Assembly (NCBI RefSeq): GCF_003627755.1
Contig: NZ_CP032695.1
Coordinates: forward strand, 1,364,001 to 1,428,000
DNA from: Rhizobium jaguaris
GTDB lineage: Bacteria; Pseudomonadota; Alphaproteobacteria; Rhizobiales; Rhizobiaceae
DNA: 64,000 bases
Direction: 5' to 3'
Shown in pieces: positions 1-8,592 of this stretch. The notes beneath the pieces were generated by a model. That model ran no database searches. It had not been told where the DNA came from and saw only the letters and a program-made list of their open reading frames with translations. Numbering within the stretch: position 1 is the stretch's first letter; each line of letters opens with the position of its first letter. The position numbers and the translations under genes are program-made.

Positions 1-1050
1 CGCAGCCGTGCCCAGAATGCTGGCTATGACAAGGGCAGCACCCCGCGAATGGTCACCTTGCGATGCTACGATCGCTTGATGAAACCCGACCGGCCCCCTG
101 GTGCCGAATCCGAGATTGACGATGATCCATAAGGCAACAAGCACCGCGAAGTTCTCTCCCCCCGCCGCGGCATAGACAAGGATGAGAAAGAAAGCCGGCG
201 TCAGGACGCAAGTTCCTGTGGCGATGACGCGGTCCGTTCCGAATCTTCTTGCCAGGCTGCTCGACAGATTTGCCCCGATAACGAACATCGCAATGCCGCA
301 GACCTGAAGAATAACGAAATATTGGATCCCTTTGCCGAGCGGCCCGGTCAGCACGGCCGGGGCGCCGAATACAAAAACAAGAATGCTTCCAAGCGAAAAA
401 GCCTGGCTCAGCGCATACCGGAGAAACGCGCGGTCTCGGATGATTGTCATGTAGCTTTGATGCGGGGTCGGAGCCCGGTCTCGCCCGGGAAATGAGGCCA
501 CATAGCGCCATGTAACGGCTGACACTGCAAGGCCCAGACCGCCAAGGACGGCGAAAGAGATTTGCCATCCGCCAAGTGCTAGAAGATAAGCCCCGGCTAT
601 GGGGGCCAAAGCGGGCGTCAGGGATTCGATCGAACCAAGCCTGCCAAGCACGGTTGCCGCCCTATCATGTGAGTTGGAACTGCTGATGAAGCCAGGGGCA
701 AAGACCGCGGGACCGGAACCGAACGCGCCTTGTGCGAGGCGCAGAACGATCAGCCACTCGATCGAGGGCACAAGTACCGCGAGGAAAGACGTCAGTGTGA
801 AAAGGCCAAGCGACCACACCAGCAATTTTCTCGGATCAAATCGAGCGCCAAGCTCTCCGAATGCGATCAGGCCGATCAGGGTCCCGAGAGCGTAGGCCGC
901 CAATACCAATTGTGCCAGCGCGGTCGTTCCTCCCAACGACTGCGGCAGGCTCGGAACGGCAGGAAGGACGAGATCCGTACCCGCAATACCAAGCACGGTT
1001 CCGCATGCGATCAACGCGAACATCGCGCCAGGAGGGAGGTTTTTGGTCAT
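1..1050 (-). CDS. MFS drug-type exporter, partial (C-terminus beyond window)
   Basis: The reverse strand is open from an ATG at 1050 to the left edge (350 codons) and encodes repeated hydrophobic helices typical of a 12-TM major facilitator. The start reads MTKNLPPGAMFALIACG. The loop between TM2 and TM3 reads GELGARFDPRK, a variant of the MFS GxxxDRxGRR motif, and RLAQGAFG follows around TM4. This resembles the Bcr/CflA-type efflux group; the substrate cannot be told. The upstream gap to the cyclase gene is only about 90 bp and both lie on the minus strand. The 3' end is missing because of the window boundary, not because of a visible stop. Confidence 0.85.
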   Translation of the reverse strand, partial: MTKNLPPGAMFALIACGTVLGIAGTDLVLPAVPSLPQSLGGTTALAQLVLAAYALGTLIGLIAFGELGARFDPRKLLVWSLGLFTLTSFLAVLVPSIEWLIVLRLAQGAFGSGPAVFAPGFISSSNSHDRAATVLGRLGSIESLTPALAPIAGAYLLALGGWQISFAVLGGLGLAVSAVTWRYVASFPGRDRAPTPHQSYMTIIRDRAFLRYALSQAFSLGSILVFVFGAPAVLTGPLGKGIQYFVILQVCGIAMFVIGANLSSSLARRFGTDRVIATGTCVLTPAFFLILVYAAAGGENFAVLVALWIIVNLGFGTRGPVGFHQAIVASQGDHSRGAALVIASILGTAA

Positions 1051-1141
1051 GCCCCGCTCTTAGCAAAGCCTCGTCAGACCTCCAAGTTCAGAAAGATGAT
1101 GTGCCCCATCAGCAACTTTGATGGGCGAAAGTCCGCGCCGG

Positions 1142-2317
1142 TCACTCGGCCAAAGTATAGATTTCTGCCGGCCGGGTGACGCCCTTAAGCGAGAAGGTGC
1201 CCACTTTTTCGAATCCAGCTTGAAAGTGCAATGCAAAGGCCTCGGACGCCAACAGGCTGCGGTTAACGGTGTCGCACAGCTTCTCGATGCGAGCCGCCTC
1301 ATTGACTGCCTTTCCAATCGCCGTGAAATCGAGGCGGCGGACGGCGCCGACGTTTCCATAGAAGACCTCGCCAACATGCAGAACGATATCGACGAGGATT
1401 TCTGGCTGCGCGGCAGCCACTCGCCTACGATTGAGTGTCGCATTGGCTTCCTGTGCCTTCTTGGCTGCAGACAGGGCCTGGCGGCACGCCTCGGCGGGAT
1501 TTTCCACATCGGCCGGAAAAATAGCCAGCAGGCTGTCGCCCATGAATTTCAGGATTTCGCCGCCGTCCTGCTCGACAGGCCGTCCGATCGCCTCAAAATG
1601 CTCGTTCAGCCATGCCACAATATGGTTCGGTGCGTGATTTTCGTTGAGCAAGGTAAAGTTCTTGAGGTCGGCCAGCAGGATAGCCGCATAGATGGCGGCG
1701 CCTTCACCGCGCTGTGTCTGTCCGCTGAGAATTCGCCCGCTGGTGCGGGTGCCGGTATAGACTGCAAGCATATCCGTAGCGATGCGCGTTGCCGCGATCC
1801 GGTAGCAGGCAAGCGCAAGGCTGGGTAAGAAAATATCGAGATCGGCAATTTGTCGTTCCGAGAAACCCACAGGACCCTCACCGGCAAGAGAGAACCCGAC
1901 ACCTGCCAAGGCGGTTCCTTCTGGGTAGGCCGTGAGCTTCAGCAAGTAATCGGTCGCTCCCAGATCAGATAATTCCTTCAGCAGTGGGTAGAGTGCGGCG
2001 TCCTCATCGGACGGCAGCTTCCAGCGACCATATCGAAGACCGTTTGCCACAAGATAGGAAATGGGTGACCTGCGGAACATCTCTTGACCCGCTTCGTCAT
2101 GTCCCTGAACGTCCACCGAAATGCTCGACGATCGCGACCACGCGACGGAGAAGCCCCGTTGCAGGGGATCGATGGCTGGCATGGTAATCGAAGCTCGAAG
2201 AAGCGGATATCCAAGTGTTACCAGCCGCTCTGCGACGCCTTCCAGAATATCTCCGATATTGTTCGTGGACAGGCCTTTGCCGATGATCCAGCCGGCCAGT
2301 TCCTGCAACTCCAGCAT
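1142..2317 (-). CDS. Class III adenylate/guanylate cyclase
   Basis: 391 aa soluble protein. The N-terminal half (about 1-190) looks like a GAF-like sensory domain found in many rhizobial cyclases. The C-terminal half is the CHD catalytic domain: LADLKNF holds the first metal Asp, KFMGDSLLAIF the second metal Asp and a substrate-recognition Lys, and VNEAARIE the transition-state Asn and Arg. It would make cAMP (or cGMP) from the nucleotide triphosphate in the cytoplasm. Odd point: the usual IGDxVN, whose Asp contacts the base, is IGKAVN here; related rhizobial cyclases also vary at this place. There is no TM segment. Substrate specificity is not certain. Confidence 0.85.
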   Translation of the reverse strand: MLELQELAGWIIGKGLSTNNIGDILEGVAERLVTLGYPLLRASITMPAIDPLQRGFSVAWSRSSSISVDVQGHDEAGQEMFRRSPISYLVANGLRYGRWKLPSDEDAALYPLLKELSDLGATDYLLKLTAYPEGTALAGVGFSLAGEGPVGFSERQIADLDIFLPSLALACYRIAATRIATDMLAVYTGTRTSGRILSGQTQRGEGAAIYAAILLADLKNFTLLNENHAPNHIVAWLNEHFEAIGRPVEQDGGEILKFMGDSLLAIFPADVENPAEACRQALSAAKKAQEANATLNRRRVAAAQPEILVDIVLHVGEVFYGNVGAVRRLDFTAIGKAVNEAARIEKLCDTVNRSLLASEAFALHFQAGFEKVGTFSLKGVTRPAEIYTLAE

Positions 2318-2535
2318 TTCGGATATCCTTGAGATCCCTTAACCGCAAAATATGGCTGACGACCTCGATCGTTCAAGTGAGAGAAATCGGAAGATCGCGT
2401 TGGAAATTCATTTACGGCGCGTCATCCTAACCTATAGCCTCAGTACAACGCGCGTGGCTGTTGGGGCCACATTCCGCGAGCTCAAGCCCTTGTTAAAGTG
2501 CAAGGCAGAGCAGAATAGCAACACGGAGCGAGCCT

Positions 2536-2799
2536 ATGCGGCGCATCATCCTTCTTGCAACCGTTGGTCTGATCACTTGCTCATGCAATCAGACGAGCAA
2601 CTTTTCATTGCAACCAATTCCGGGGAGCATCACCTATGGCGGCCAGCCGACGATGAAGCTCACGAAATCTCCCATCGGAAGCCAACTCCCGCACCATTTC
2701 ACCGATCAATGGGGAGACGATGTTTTCGAAACTTACATCATCCAACCGGACCGCAGCCTCAGACTGGTGAACCGGGTAATTATTCAACAGCCTTTCTAG
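2536..2799 (+). CDS. Small secreted protein, probable lipoprotein
   Basis: 87 aa. The N-terminus MRRIILLATVGLITCSCNQ is a short lipoprotein-type signal with Cys at 15 and 17; LITC or TCSC could be the lipobox. The mature part has no family I recognise. It stands alone between the cyclase (divergent) and a convergent hydrolase. A longer overlapping frame (2352-3017) lacks any such signal and is low in plausibility. Function unknown. Confidence 0.55.
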   Translation: MRRIILLATVGLITCSCNQTSNFSLQPIPGSITYGGQPTMKLTKSPIGSQLPHHFTDQWGDDVFETYIIQPDRSLRLVNRVIIQQPF

Positions 2800-2924
2800 G
2801 GAGGCTGAAAAGTTCGGTGACGCCGGCGTTCGGTTTTGATGAGCGGTTAAAGGGGACGAGGCATGATTGTCAGTGTTTGAGGCGGGCCGATAGAAGGCAC
2901 CTCACACGATTGAAGGTTTCGCGC

Positions 2925-3590
2925 TCAGCCGGGCGATCTTCGATCAAGAAGGCGGGTACTCCACGCCCGCACAGTCCCGGCCACCGTCCTCAGGTGGTCG
3001 GCGGCCGTGAAACCTGAAACTGCCTTCCGTGGCTTCAGATCATGGTCGCCATCTTCGAGCCAGACTATTTCAATCGCGTCCGACAGCACATAATCGGCGA
3101 CTTCCTCGCGGGCGCCAAATTGATCTCGGGTGCCCTGACAGATCAGGGTCGGAGTTTTCAATTGCTCGAGGTGCGCTGTTCGCAGATCCTCGGGTTTTCC
3201 TGGCGGATGAAAAGGATAACCCAGGCAGAGCAATCCGGCGATCTTTCCGGTGGCGTAGAGATCATCGGCGATCATGCTTGCTACGCGGCCGCCCATCGAC
3301 TTGCCACCTATGATGAGCGTGCCGGTGGCGCTGAGGTCAGTGACCGCCGCCAGATATTCGCCCTTCAACGTCTCCGCTCGGGGCGGTGGTTTTCGTAACC
3401 CGGAGCTGCGCCGCGCGGCCATATAGGCGAATTCAAAGCGCGCAACACGAAAACCGCAGCCAGCAAGGGTTTGGGCGGCGGCGTTCATCGAAGCGGAGTC
3501 CATCGGTCCACCTGCGCCATGTGCGAGGAGAATGGTGATCTCAGCGTCTTCCGGACCTTGAAGAAGAAACTTGCCGTTTGCGATTGCCAT
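2925..3590 (-). CDS. Alpha/beta hydrolase (KANL3/Tex30-like)
   Basis: 221 aa from the ATG at 3590 (MAIANGKFLL); an upstream TTG at 3677 would add 29 residues without family character. The nucleophile elbow is GGKSMGGR, the oxyanion region is LAHGAGGPMDS, the acid region is QGTRDQFG and the catalytic His lies in DGDHDLKP. This set matches the KANL3/Tex30 or dienelactone-hydrolase-like branch of alpha/beta hydrolases. There is no signal peptide, so it is cytoplasmic. The natural substrate is unknown. It is monocistronic, convergent with the small lipoprotein gene. Confidence 0.8.
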   Translation of the reverse strand: MAIANGKFLLQGPEDAEITILLAHGAGGPMDSASMNAAAQTLAGCGFRVARFEFAYMAARRSSGLRKPPPRAETLKGEYLAAVTDLSATGTLIIGGKSMGGRVASMIADDLYATGKIAGLLCLGYPFHPPGKPEDLRTAHLEQLKTPTLICQGTRDQFGAREEVADYVLSDAIEIVWLEDGDHDLKPRKAVSGFTAADHLRTVAGTVRAWSTRLLDRRSPG

Positions 3591-3874
3591 GCGGCTAGTT
3601 TTCGCCCACGCCTTCGGGTTTGACAACCACCGGCATCGCAAAATCTGAACCAGTCGATTGCGGATCCGACGGTCCAATCACCCGTTGGGGCTCTCGTCAG
3701 TGGGTCTTCACCAATCTTGAAGATATGGCCAGCGGCACGCGCATATATCGCTATCGTTGGCAAGTGATATATTAGAAAGAAGAAAATATATCGAAGGCCG
3801 TGTCATTTTTGCTACAGCCTTGAGGTCCGGATTGGCCTATTTTTCCATTCTTGAGCAAATGGAGGACAGGTCCG

Positions 3875-4513
3875 ATGTACAAGTTGCTCATTTCCACGGC
3901 ATTCGCCAGCGTCATTGCCTGCAGCGCTGCATATGCAGCCGATTTAACGCAGGCTCCCCCTGAAGCCCCTGCCGTAGAAACGCCTCCCGGCTTTACCTGG
4001 GCCGGCGCATATGCCGGTATTCGCGGCGGCGCAACCTGGGTTAACGGTGACTTTGATATTTCCGGCGTTGGCAGCAGATCCGACGACGTCAATGGCGGGG
4101 GGATTGGCGGTTTCATAGGCTACAATTGGCAGCTCCAGAACAATATCGTCCTCGGACTTGAAGGCGATTTGAACTACAACTGGAACAAGAAGACGATAGC
4201 GCCCGGCATTGACGTAGGCACAGATATCGACGGTTCGGTGCGCGCCCGTATCGGTTATGCTTTCGATCGCGCTCTTCTTTATGCGGCCGGCGGTTGGGAG
4301 GCGACGCGCGGCTTCGTTGATACCGGCAGCAAAGACACAAGCACATTCAACGGCTGGACGATTGGCGCTGGCGTTGACTACGCCTTCACCGACAAGATTT
4401 TCGGCAGGCTTGAGTATCGCTTCACGGACTTCGGCGACAAGCATCTTAACGGCGTCGACGTTAGCCTGAAACAAAACGCCGTCATGGTCGGTGTTGGCGT
4501 CAAGTTCTGGTAA
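3875..4513 (+). CDS. Outer-membrane beta-barrel protein, Omp25/Omp31-RopB family
   Basis: 212 aa. The ATG at 3875 is preceded by GGAGGACAGG at good spacing, so it is chosen over an in-frame TTG at 3851. A Sec signal (MYKLLISTAFASVIACSAAYA) is followed by a Pro-rich linker and the barrel: WAGAYAGIRGG, GGGIGGFIGYNWQ, LEGDLNYNW, RARIGYAF, LEYRFTDFG and the C-terminal aromatic VGVKFW expected of a BAM substrate. It is an 8-strand porin-like surface protein typical of Rhizobiales (the group 3 OMP family of Brucella). Monocistronic. Confidence 0.9.
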   Translation: MYKLLISTAFASVIACSAAYAADLTQAPPEAPAVETPPGFTWAGAYAGIRGGATWVNGDFDISGVGSRSDDVNGGGIGGFIGYNWQLQNNIVLGLEGDLNYNWNKKTIAPGIDVGTDIDGSVRARIGYAFDRALLYAAGGWEATRGFVDTGSKDTSTFNGWTIGAGVDYAFTDKIFGRLEYRFTDFGDKHLNGVDVSLKQNAVMVGVGVKFW

Positions 4514-4699
4514 ATTCGTCAGGTTCTTCGGTCTTGCTGTAACTCGGATTTTGATCGGCTGACTGCCAGGAACGCCAAGTTGTATTTTCGATAAATCGGG
4601 AAGCGTAAGAGCTTCTTCGAGGACAGGGCGAATGTCTTCGGCTGGTGTCCGCAGACATCGGCCGGACGGGCGAGACCGCTTTTGCTGAGGGCCGGCCGT

Positions 4700-5758
4700 C
4701 TACACAATGTCCTTGAGACCATCCAATGGCCCGGTCAGCGCTGTTCGCGGCGGCACAAGGTCCGGTTGGATAAGATGAATTCTCGGTGGTGTCTGCGTCT
4801 CCTCGATCAGTTCGAATGCCTTAGTGATCATGCCTTCCACGTCCTGGCGCATCATGATGACGGGGAAGGGAAGGAAGGAGCCGAACGGATCATAGTCGTA
4901 GCAGCCGACGACGAGATCCGCGAAGGTTTCGTGCGGATGGGCCGACATGAAGCGCAGCAGCCCTTCGAAGTTGATTGACGAGTTGATGAAGAGTGCGCGC
5001 GGCAGGCGACCCGCCTTCTCGAAAAATGTCTCGAAAGCAATTCGGGCGGTGTTGGGCGAATAGCCGGTCGGCTGAATCGACGCCTCGGGATCCGCGCCGA
5101 GTAGCGCGCGTTTGACGTCCCGAAAACCGCGAATACGCTCGCGGCTGGCATGGTCGTTTCGCCCGCCGAACAGGAAGAGTTCATCGGGGCTCAGGGGATC
5201 GTCAGTCGAAAAATGATTGATGATCGCTTCGGTCAGGATGCGACCGCCTTCGTAATTGTCGCTGATGACCGAATGGGTCTTCGTGCCCGGAAGGTCGATA
5301 TTGATGTGTTTTAGCCCGGCCGCTTCGCAGACTTCGTGCACGCCGTCGGGGTCCGTCGCGCCGCATATGAATAATTCGTCGATGGAGTAGGAGATCAGGT
5401 TCTCGGCGGTCTCACGCTCCTCCTGCGGGTCGCGGCTGGAGCTGACGACGATCGGGCATTGTCCACGTTGCCGCACATGGGCTTCGAAGGTCTGGGCCAT
5501 CGAGGAGAAATATCGATTGTCATAAACGGGCAGCATCAGCCCCACCAATCCCGAGCGAGATCTGCGCAGCCCCTGTGCCTGCCGGTTCGTGGTATACTGA
5601 TGTTTCTCCGCGAGATCGCGAATGAGCTCGGCCGTACTTTCCTTGATGCGGCGCTTGCGCCAAGTGCCGTTCAGAACCGCGCTGACGGTCGAGGGAGAAA
5701 TTCCGGAGAGCATGGATAGGTCATAGATCGTGGCCTTCTTCCGACTGTCTTTTTTCAT
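4700..5758 (-). CDS. LacI-family transcriptional regulator of the sugar operon
   Basis: 352 aa from the ATG at 5758, which follows GAGGAGACG; an in-frame extension to 5920 would run through the promoter region and is rejected. The N-terminal HTH (TIYDLSMLSGISPSTVSAVL, residues about 10-30) and hinge helix are followed by a periplasmic-binding-protein-like effector domain with VSSSRDPQEE and an SDNYEGG segment. It is divergent from the sugar-binding protein gene at 6001 and the 242 bp between them contain repeated TTGCAC/GTGCAA half-sites, so it most likely represses this operon until the sugar binds. Confidence 0.9.
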   Translation of the reverse strand: MKKDSRKKATIYDLSMLSGISPSTVSAVLNGTWRKRRIKESTAELIRDLAEKHQYTTNRQAQGLRRSRSGLVGLMLPVYDNRYFSSMAQTFEAHVRQRGQCPIVVSSSRDPQEERETAENLISYSIDELFICGATDPDGVHEVCEAAGLKHINIDLPGTKTHSVISDNYEGGRILTEAIINHFSTDDPLSPDELFLFGGRNDHASRERIRGFRDVKRALLGADPEASIQPTGYSPNTARIAFETFFEKAGRLPRALFINSSINFEGLLRFMSAHPHETFADLVVGCYDYDPFGSFLPFPVIMMRQDVEGMITKAFELIEETQTPPRIHLIQPDLVPPRTALTGPLDGLKDIV

Positions 5759-5826
5759 GAACGTCTCCTCAGCTTTTCTTAGCGTCCGAGTCCTCTTGAC
5801 GAAAGGATAGATCTCATCGATATTGA

Positions 5827-5871
5827 TTGCACCATCGATTGTGCAAAAAAGAAAGATCGATTGTGCACAAT
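5827..5871. promoter_or_regulatory. Candidate LacI operators in the divergent promoter region
   Basis: TTGCAC (5827-5832) and GTGCAA (5841-5846) form an inverted repeat with an 8-base spacer. The direct repeat ATCGATTGTGCA occurs at 5834-5845 and 5856-5867, 22 bp (two helical turns) apart, and the second copy lies in the perfect palindrome ATTGTGCACAAT (5860-5871). Position between lacI and the SBP gene fits auto- and operon control. Confidence 0.5.
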
Positions 5872-6000
5872 AATGGTGCCGTTTGAGGAAGCGGCTGCCA
5901 AAGGGAGGCGGGGCATTCATTCGCCACCCACGCCGGGAGGAGGGCCGCCGGTCTAGGCGTGCCTGTTTGTTCCCCGAGGGGAACTGTGGAGGAGAAGATC

Positions 6001-6990
6001 ATGAAGAGATTTATCGTGGCTGCGCTAGCAGCGTCACTGTCGCTTGCTACCGCCACAATGGCCTTTGCGCAGGACACCGGCAAGGTCGGCATCGTCGTGA
6101 AGATCGGCGGCATCCCGTGGTTCAATGCCATGGAAGCCGGCATCAAGGAGCAGGGACAGAAACTCGGCGTAGACGCCTCGATGATCGGTCCGACAAGCGC
6201 CGATCCGGCCCTTCAGGTGCGCGCCATCGAGGATCTGATCGCTCAAGGCGTCAAGGTCATCGGCGTCGTTCCGAATGATGCCAAAGTGCTCGAGCCGGTT
6301 CTCAGCAAGGCGAAGGAAAAGGGCATCATCGTTATCACGCATGAATCGCCGGGCCAGAAGGGGGCGGATTGGGACTTCGAGCTCGCCTCCTCGACCGGTT
6401 TTGGTGAGGCGCATGCCAAGCTTCTTGCCGAGAAAATGGGCGGCAAGGGCGAATATGCAGTCTTCGTCGGTTCGTTGACGGTACCGCTGCACAATGCCTG
6501 GGCCGATGCGGCCATCGCCTATCTCAAGAAGAACTATCCGGATATGAAGCTCGTCGGTGATCGTTACGGCGTGGCAGAAGACGTCGACAAGAGCCGCAGC
6601 ACGGCGCTCGATCTCATCTCCGCCCATCCGGATCTCAAGGGCTTCCTCGCCTTCGGCAGCCAGGGTCCGATCGGAGCGGGTCGCGCGATCGAAGAGCGTC
6701 GCAAGGTCGGCAAGATCTTCGTGCTTGGCCCCTTCTCCCCCGGGCAAGGGCAGAAGCTCCTGAACGCGGACGCTATTTCCGGCGGCTTCATGTGGAACCC
6801 GAAACAGGCTGGCGAGGTCTTCGTGACGCTTTCGCAGAAGCTGATGAAGGGCGAGCAAATCAAGGACGGCGAGCAGATCGAGGGCCTGGGTACGATCCAT
6901 CCGGATTTCGAGAAGCATAACATCATCGTGGACCAGCTCGTTCCGATCAACAAAAATACGGTTGCCGATCTCGCGGCAATGGGCCTCTGA
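6001..6990 (+). CDS. Sugar ABC transporter, periplasmic binding protein
   Basis: 329 aa. ATG at 6001 follows GGAGGAGAAGATC. A Sec signal (MKRFIVAALAASLSLATATMAFA) precedes a Peripla_BP_4 fold: IGPTSADPALQVRAIEDLIAQG, GVVPNDAKVLEPVL and VITHESPG are typical of the RhaS/LsrB/ribose-binding cluster B group. It captures the sugar in the periplasm and delivers it to the two permeases downstream. First gene of an operon with ATPase, two permeases and a ketose 3-epimerase-like enzyme. A strong stem-loop follows its stop codon. The exact sugar is unknown; the epimerase suggests a rare ketose. Confidence 0.9.
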   Translation: MKRFIVAALAASLSLATATMAFAQDTGKVGIVVKIGGIPWFNAMEAGIKEQGQKLGVDASMIGPTSADPALQVRAIEDLIAQGVKVIGVVPNDAKVLEPVLSKAKEKGIIVITHESPGQKGADWDFELASSTGFGEAHAKLLAEKMGGKGEYAVFVGSLTVPLHNAWADAAIAYLKKNYPDMKLVGDRYGVAEDVDKSRSTALDLISAHPDLKGFLAFGSQGPIGAGRAIEERRKVGKIFVLGPFSPGQGQKLLNADAISGGFMWNPKQAGEVFVTLSQKLMKGEQIKDGEQIEGLGTIHPDFEKHNIIVDQLVPINKNTVADLAAMGL

Positions 6991-7013
6991 AACAAGACCG
7001 GTTCTCCCGGCAG

Positions 7014-7039
7014 GCTGGGCCGGCTTCGGCTGGCCCGGC
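7014..7039 (+). promoter_or_regulatory. Intercistronic stem-loop with TTCG tetraloop
   Basis: GCTGGGCCGGC, loop TTCG, GCTGGCCCGGC: an 11-bp stem with two G-U pairs closed by a stable UUCG loop, between the SBP stop (6990) and the ATPase start (7078). No T-run follows, so it is more likely an mRNA 3'-end stabiliser or partial terminator that raises SBP over the membrane genes. Confidence 0.65.
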
Positions 7040-7077
7040 ATGTCCTCACCCATTCAAGGTATGACGGGCGGATCCGC

Positions 7078-8592
7078 ATGTCTGAGATCGAAAGCGCGAA
7101 TGCGAGCGGCGGAGCGCTGCTATCGCTTCGCGACATCAACATAACGTTCGGCGGCGTCAAGGCCCTGAAGAACGTGGCTTTCGAAGTCCATCCGGGCGAG
7201 ATTCATTGCCTTGCCGGCGAAAACGGCTCGGGCAAAAGCACGCTGATCAAGATCATCACCGGCGTCTATCGTCCTGCACCCGGAGCCATCATCGAATATG
7301 ACGGCCAGACCTATTCCCACATGTCGCCTGTGACTGCCCAGGCGAAGGGAATTCAGGTCATCTGGCAGGATCTCGCGCTGTTTCCAGAGATGAGCGTGGC
7401 GGAGAATATCGCCTTCCAGACCGTGCTCGGCCGCTGGCCCCGCCTCGTCGATTACAAGCAGATGCGACAGCTTGCGATGAACGCGCTGAAACGGCTGGGC
7501 GTTACGCTCGATGTCGATCTGCCGCTCAAAGAATACGCAATCGCCCAACGGCAGATCGTGGCCATTGCCCGCGCGCTAGTCGGCGAAGCGAAGATCGTCT
7601 TCATGGACGAGCCGACGGCGTCGCTCACACAGTCCGAAACCAACCATCTTCTCGAGATTGTCCGCAATCTGTCAGCCTCCGGCGTCGCCGTCGTCTTCGT
7701 CAGCCATCGGCTTGCGGAAGTACTCGAGATATCGAGCAGGCTGACGGTGCTTCGTGATGGTGCGCTTGTCGGCGTTTATCCGACTGAAGGCATGACCCAG
7801 TCCCGCATTACCGAACTGATGACTGGAAAGACGTTCGACAATCAGGTTCGGGCAACGCCCAAGGATCATCAGCCCGTTGTCCTCGATGTCAGGTCGCTCA
7901 GCCGGCGCGGTCAGTTCGAGGATATTTCGCTGACAGTGCGGCGCGGTGAAACCCTCGGCATCACCGGGTTGCTCGGCGCTGGCCGGACGGAGCTTGCCCT
8001 TGCTCTCTTCGGTATGACGAAACCGAATTCCGGAACGATCATGCTCGATGGCAGGCCGGTGCGCTTCTCGTCCAATCGCGACGCGGTTCAGGCCGGCATC
8101 GCCTATCTTTCCGAGGACCGCCTGTCGCTCGGGCTTATCCAGCCGCAATCGATCGCCGACAATCTCGTGATTTCGTCTTTGCGCAAGATCCTGTCCGGCG
8201 GCTTCCTTTCCGACGAAAGGAAGGAAAGCCTCGTTTCGCACTGGATCCGCGAGCTCGGTATCAGAATCGGGCGGCAGGAGGATGCGATTTCGACATTGTC
8301 GGGCGGCAATCAGCAGCGCGTCGCCATCGCCAAATGGCTGGCGACCGATCCGAAGCTCTTGATCCTCGATGCGCCGACCGTCGGCGTCGACGTCGGCGCG
8401 AGGGCAGGCATCTTCGACATCGTGGCCAAGCTCGCTGAAAGCGGCCTGGCGATCATCCTGATTTCCGACGAAGTGCCCGAGGTCTATTTCAATGCGGATC
8501 GCGTGCTGCACATGGCGCAGGGCAGGATCGTCGGCTCGTTCGATCCACGGCAATGTTCCCTTCACGATATCGAGGCTGCCGTCTATGCGTAA
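7078..8592 (+). CDS. Sugar ABC transporter, duplicated ATPase (RbsA/MglA type)
   Basis: 504 aa with two fused nucleotide-binding domains. NBD1 has the intact Walker A GENGSGKST and Walker B VFMDEPTAS. Its signature is degenerate (YAIAQRQIVAIARAL in place of LSxGQxQ), and in NBD2 the P-loop is GLLGAGRTEL while LSGGNQQR is a full signature. Such complementary degeneration is normal for carbohydrate CUT2 ATPases. It powers the permease pair encoded next, with which its 3' end overlaps by 8 bp. Confidence 0.93.
   Translation: MSEIESANASGGALLSLRDINITFGGVKALKNVAFEVHPGEIHCLAGENGSGKSTLIKIITGVYRPAPGAIIEYDGQTYSHMSPVTAQAKGIQVIWQDLALFPEMSVAENIAFQTVLGRWPRLVDYKQMRQLAMNALKRLGVTLDVDLPLKEYAIAQRQIVAIARALVGEAKIVFMDEPTASLTQSETNHLLEIVRNLSASGVAVVFVSHRLAEVLEISSRLTVLRDGALVGVYPTEGMTQSRITELMTGKTFDNQVRATPKDHQPVVLDVRSLSRRGQFEDISLTVRRGETLGITGLLGAGRTELALALFGMTKPNSGTIMLDGRPVRFSSNRDAVQAGIAYLSEDRLSLGLIQPQSIADNLVISSLRKILSGGFLSDERKESLVSHWIRELGIRIGRQEDAISTLSGGNQQRVAIAKWLATDPKLLILDAPTVGVDVGARAGIFDIVAKLAESGLAIILISDEVPEVYFNADRVLHMAQGRIVGSFDPRQCSLHDIEAAVYA

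Noticed and set aside
2352..3017. 221-codon plus-strand frame
   Set aside because: Overlaps both the small lipoprotein and the hydrolase, and has a composition rich in His/Arg/Pro with no family trait.
6034..7053. 339-codon minus-strand frame
   Set aside because: Antisense of the sugar-binding-protein gene.
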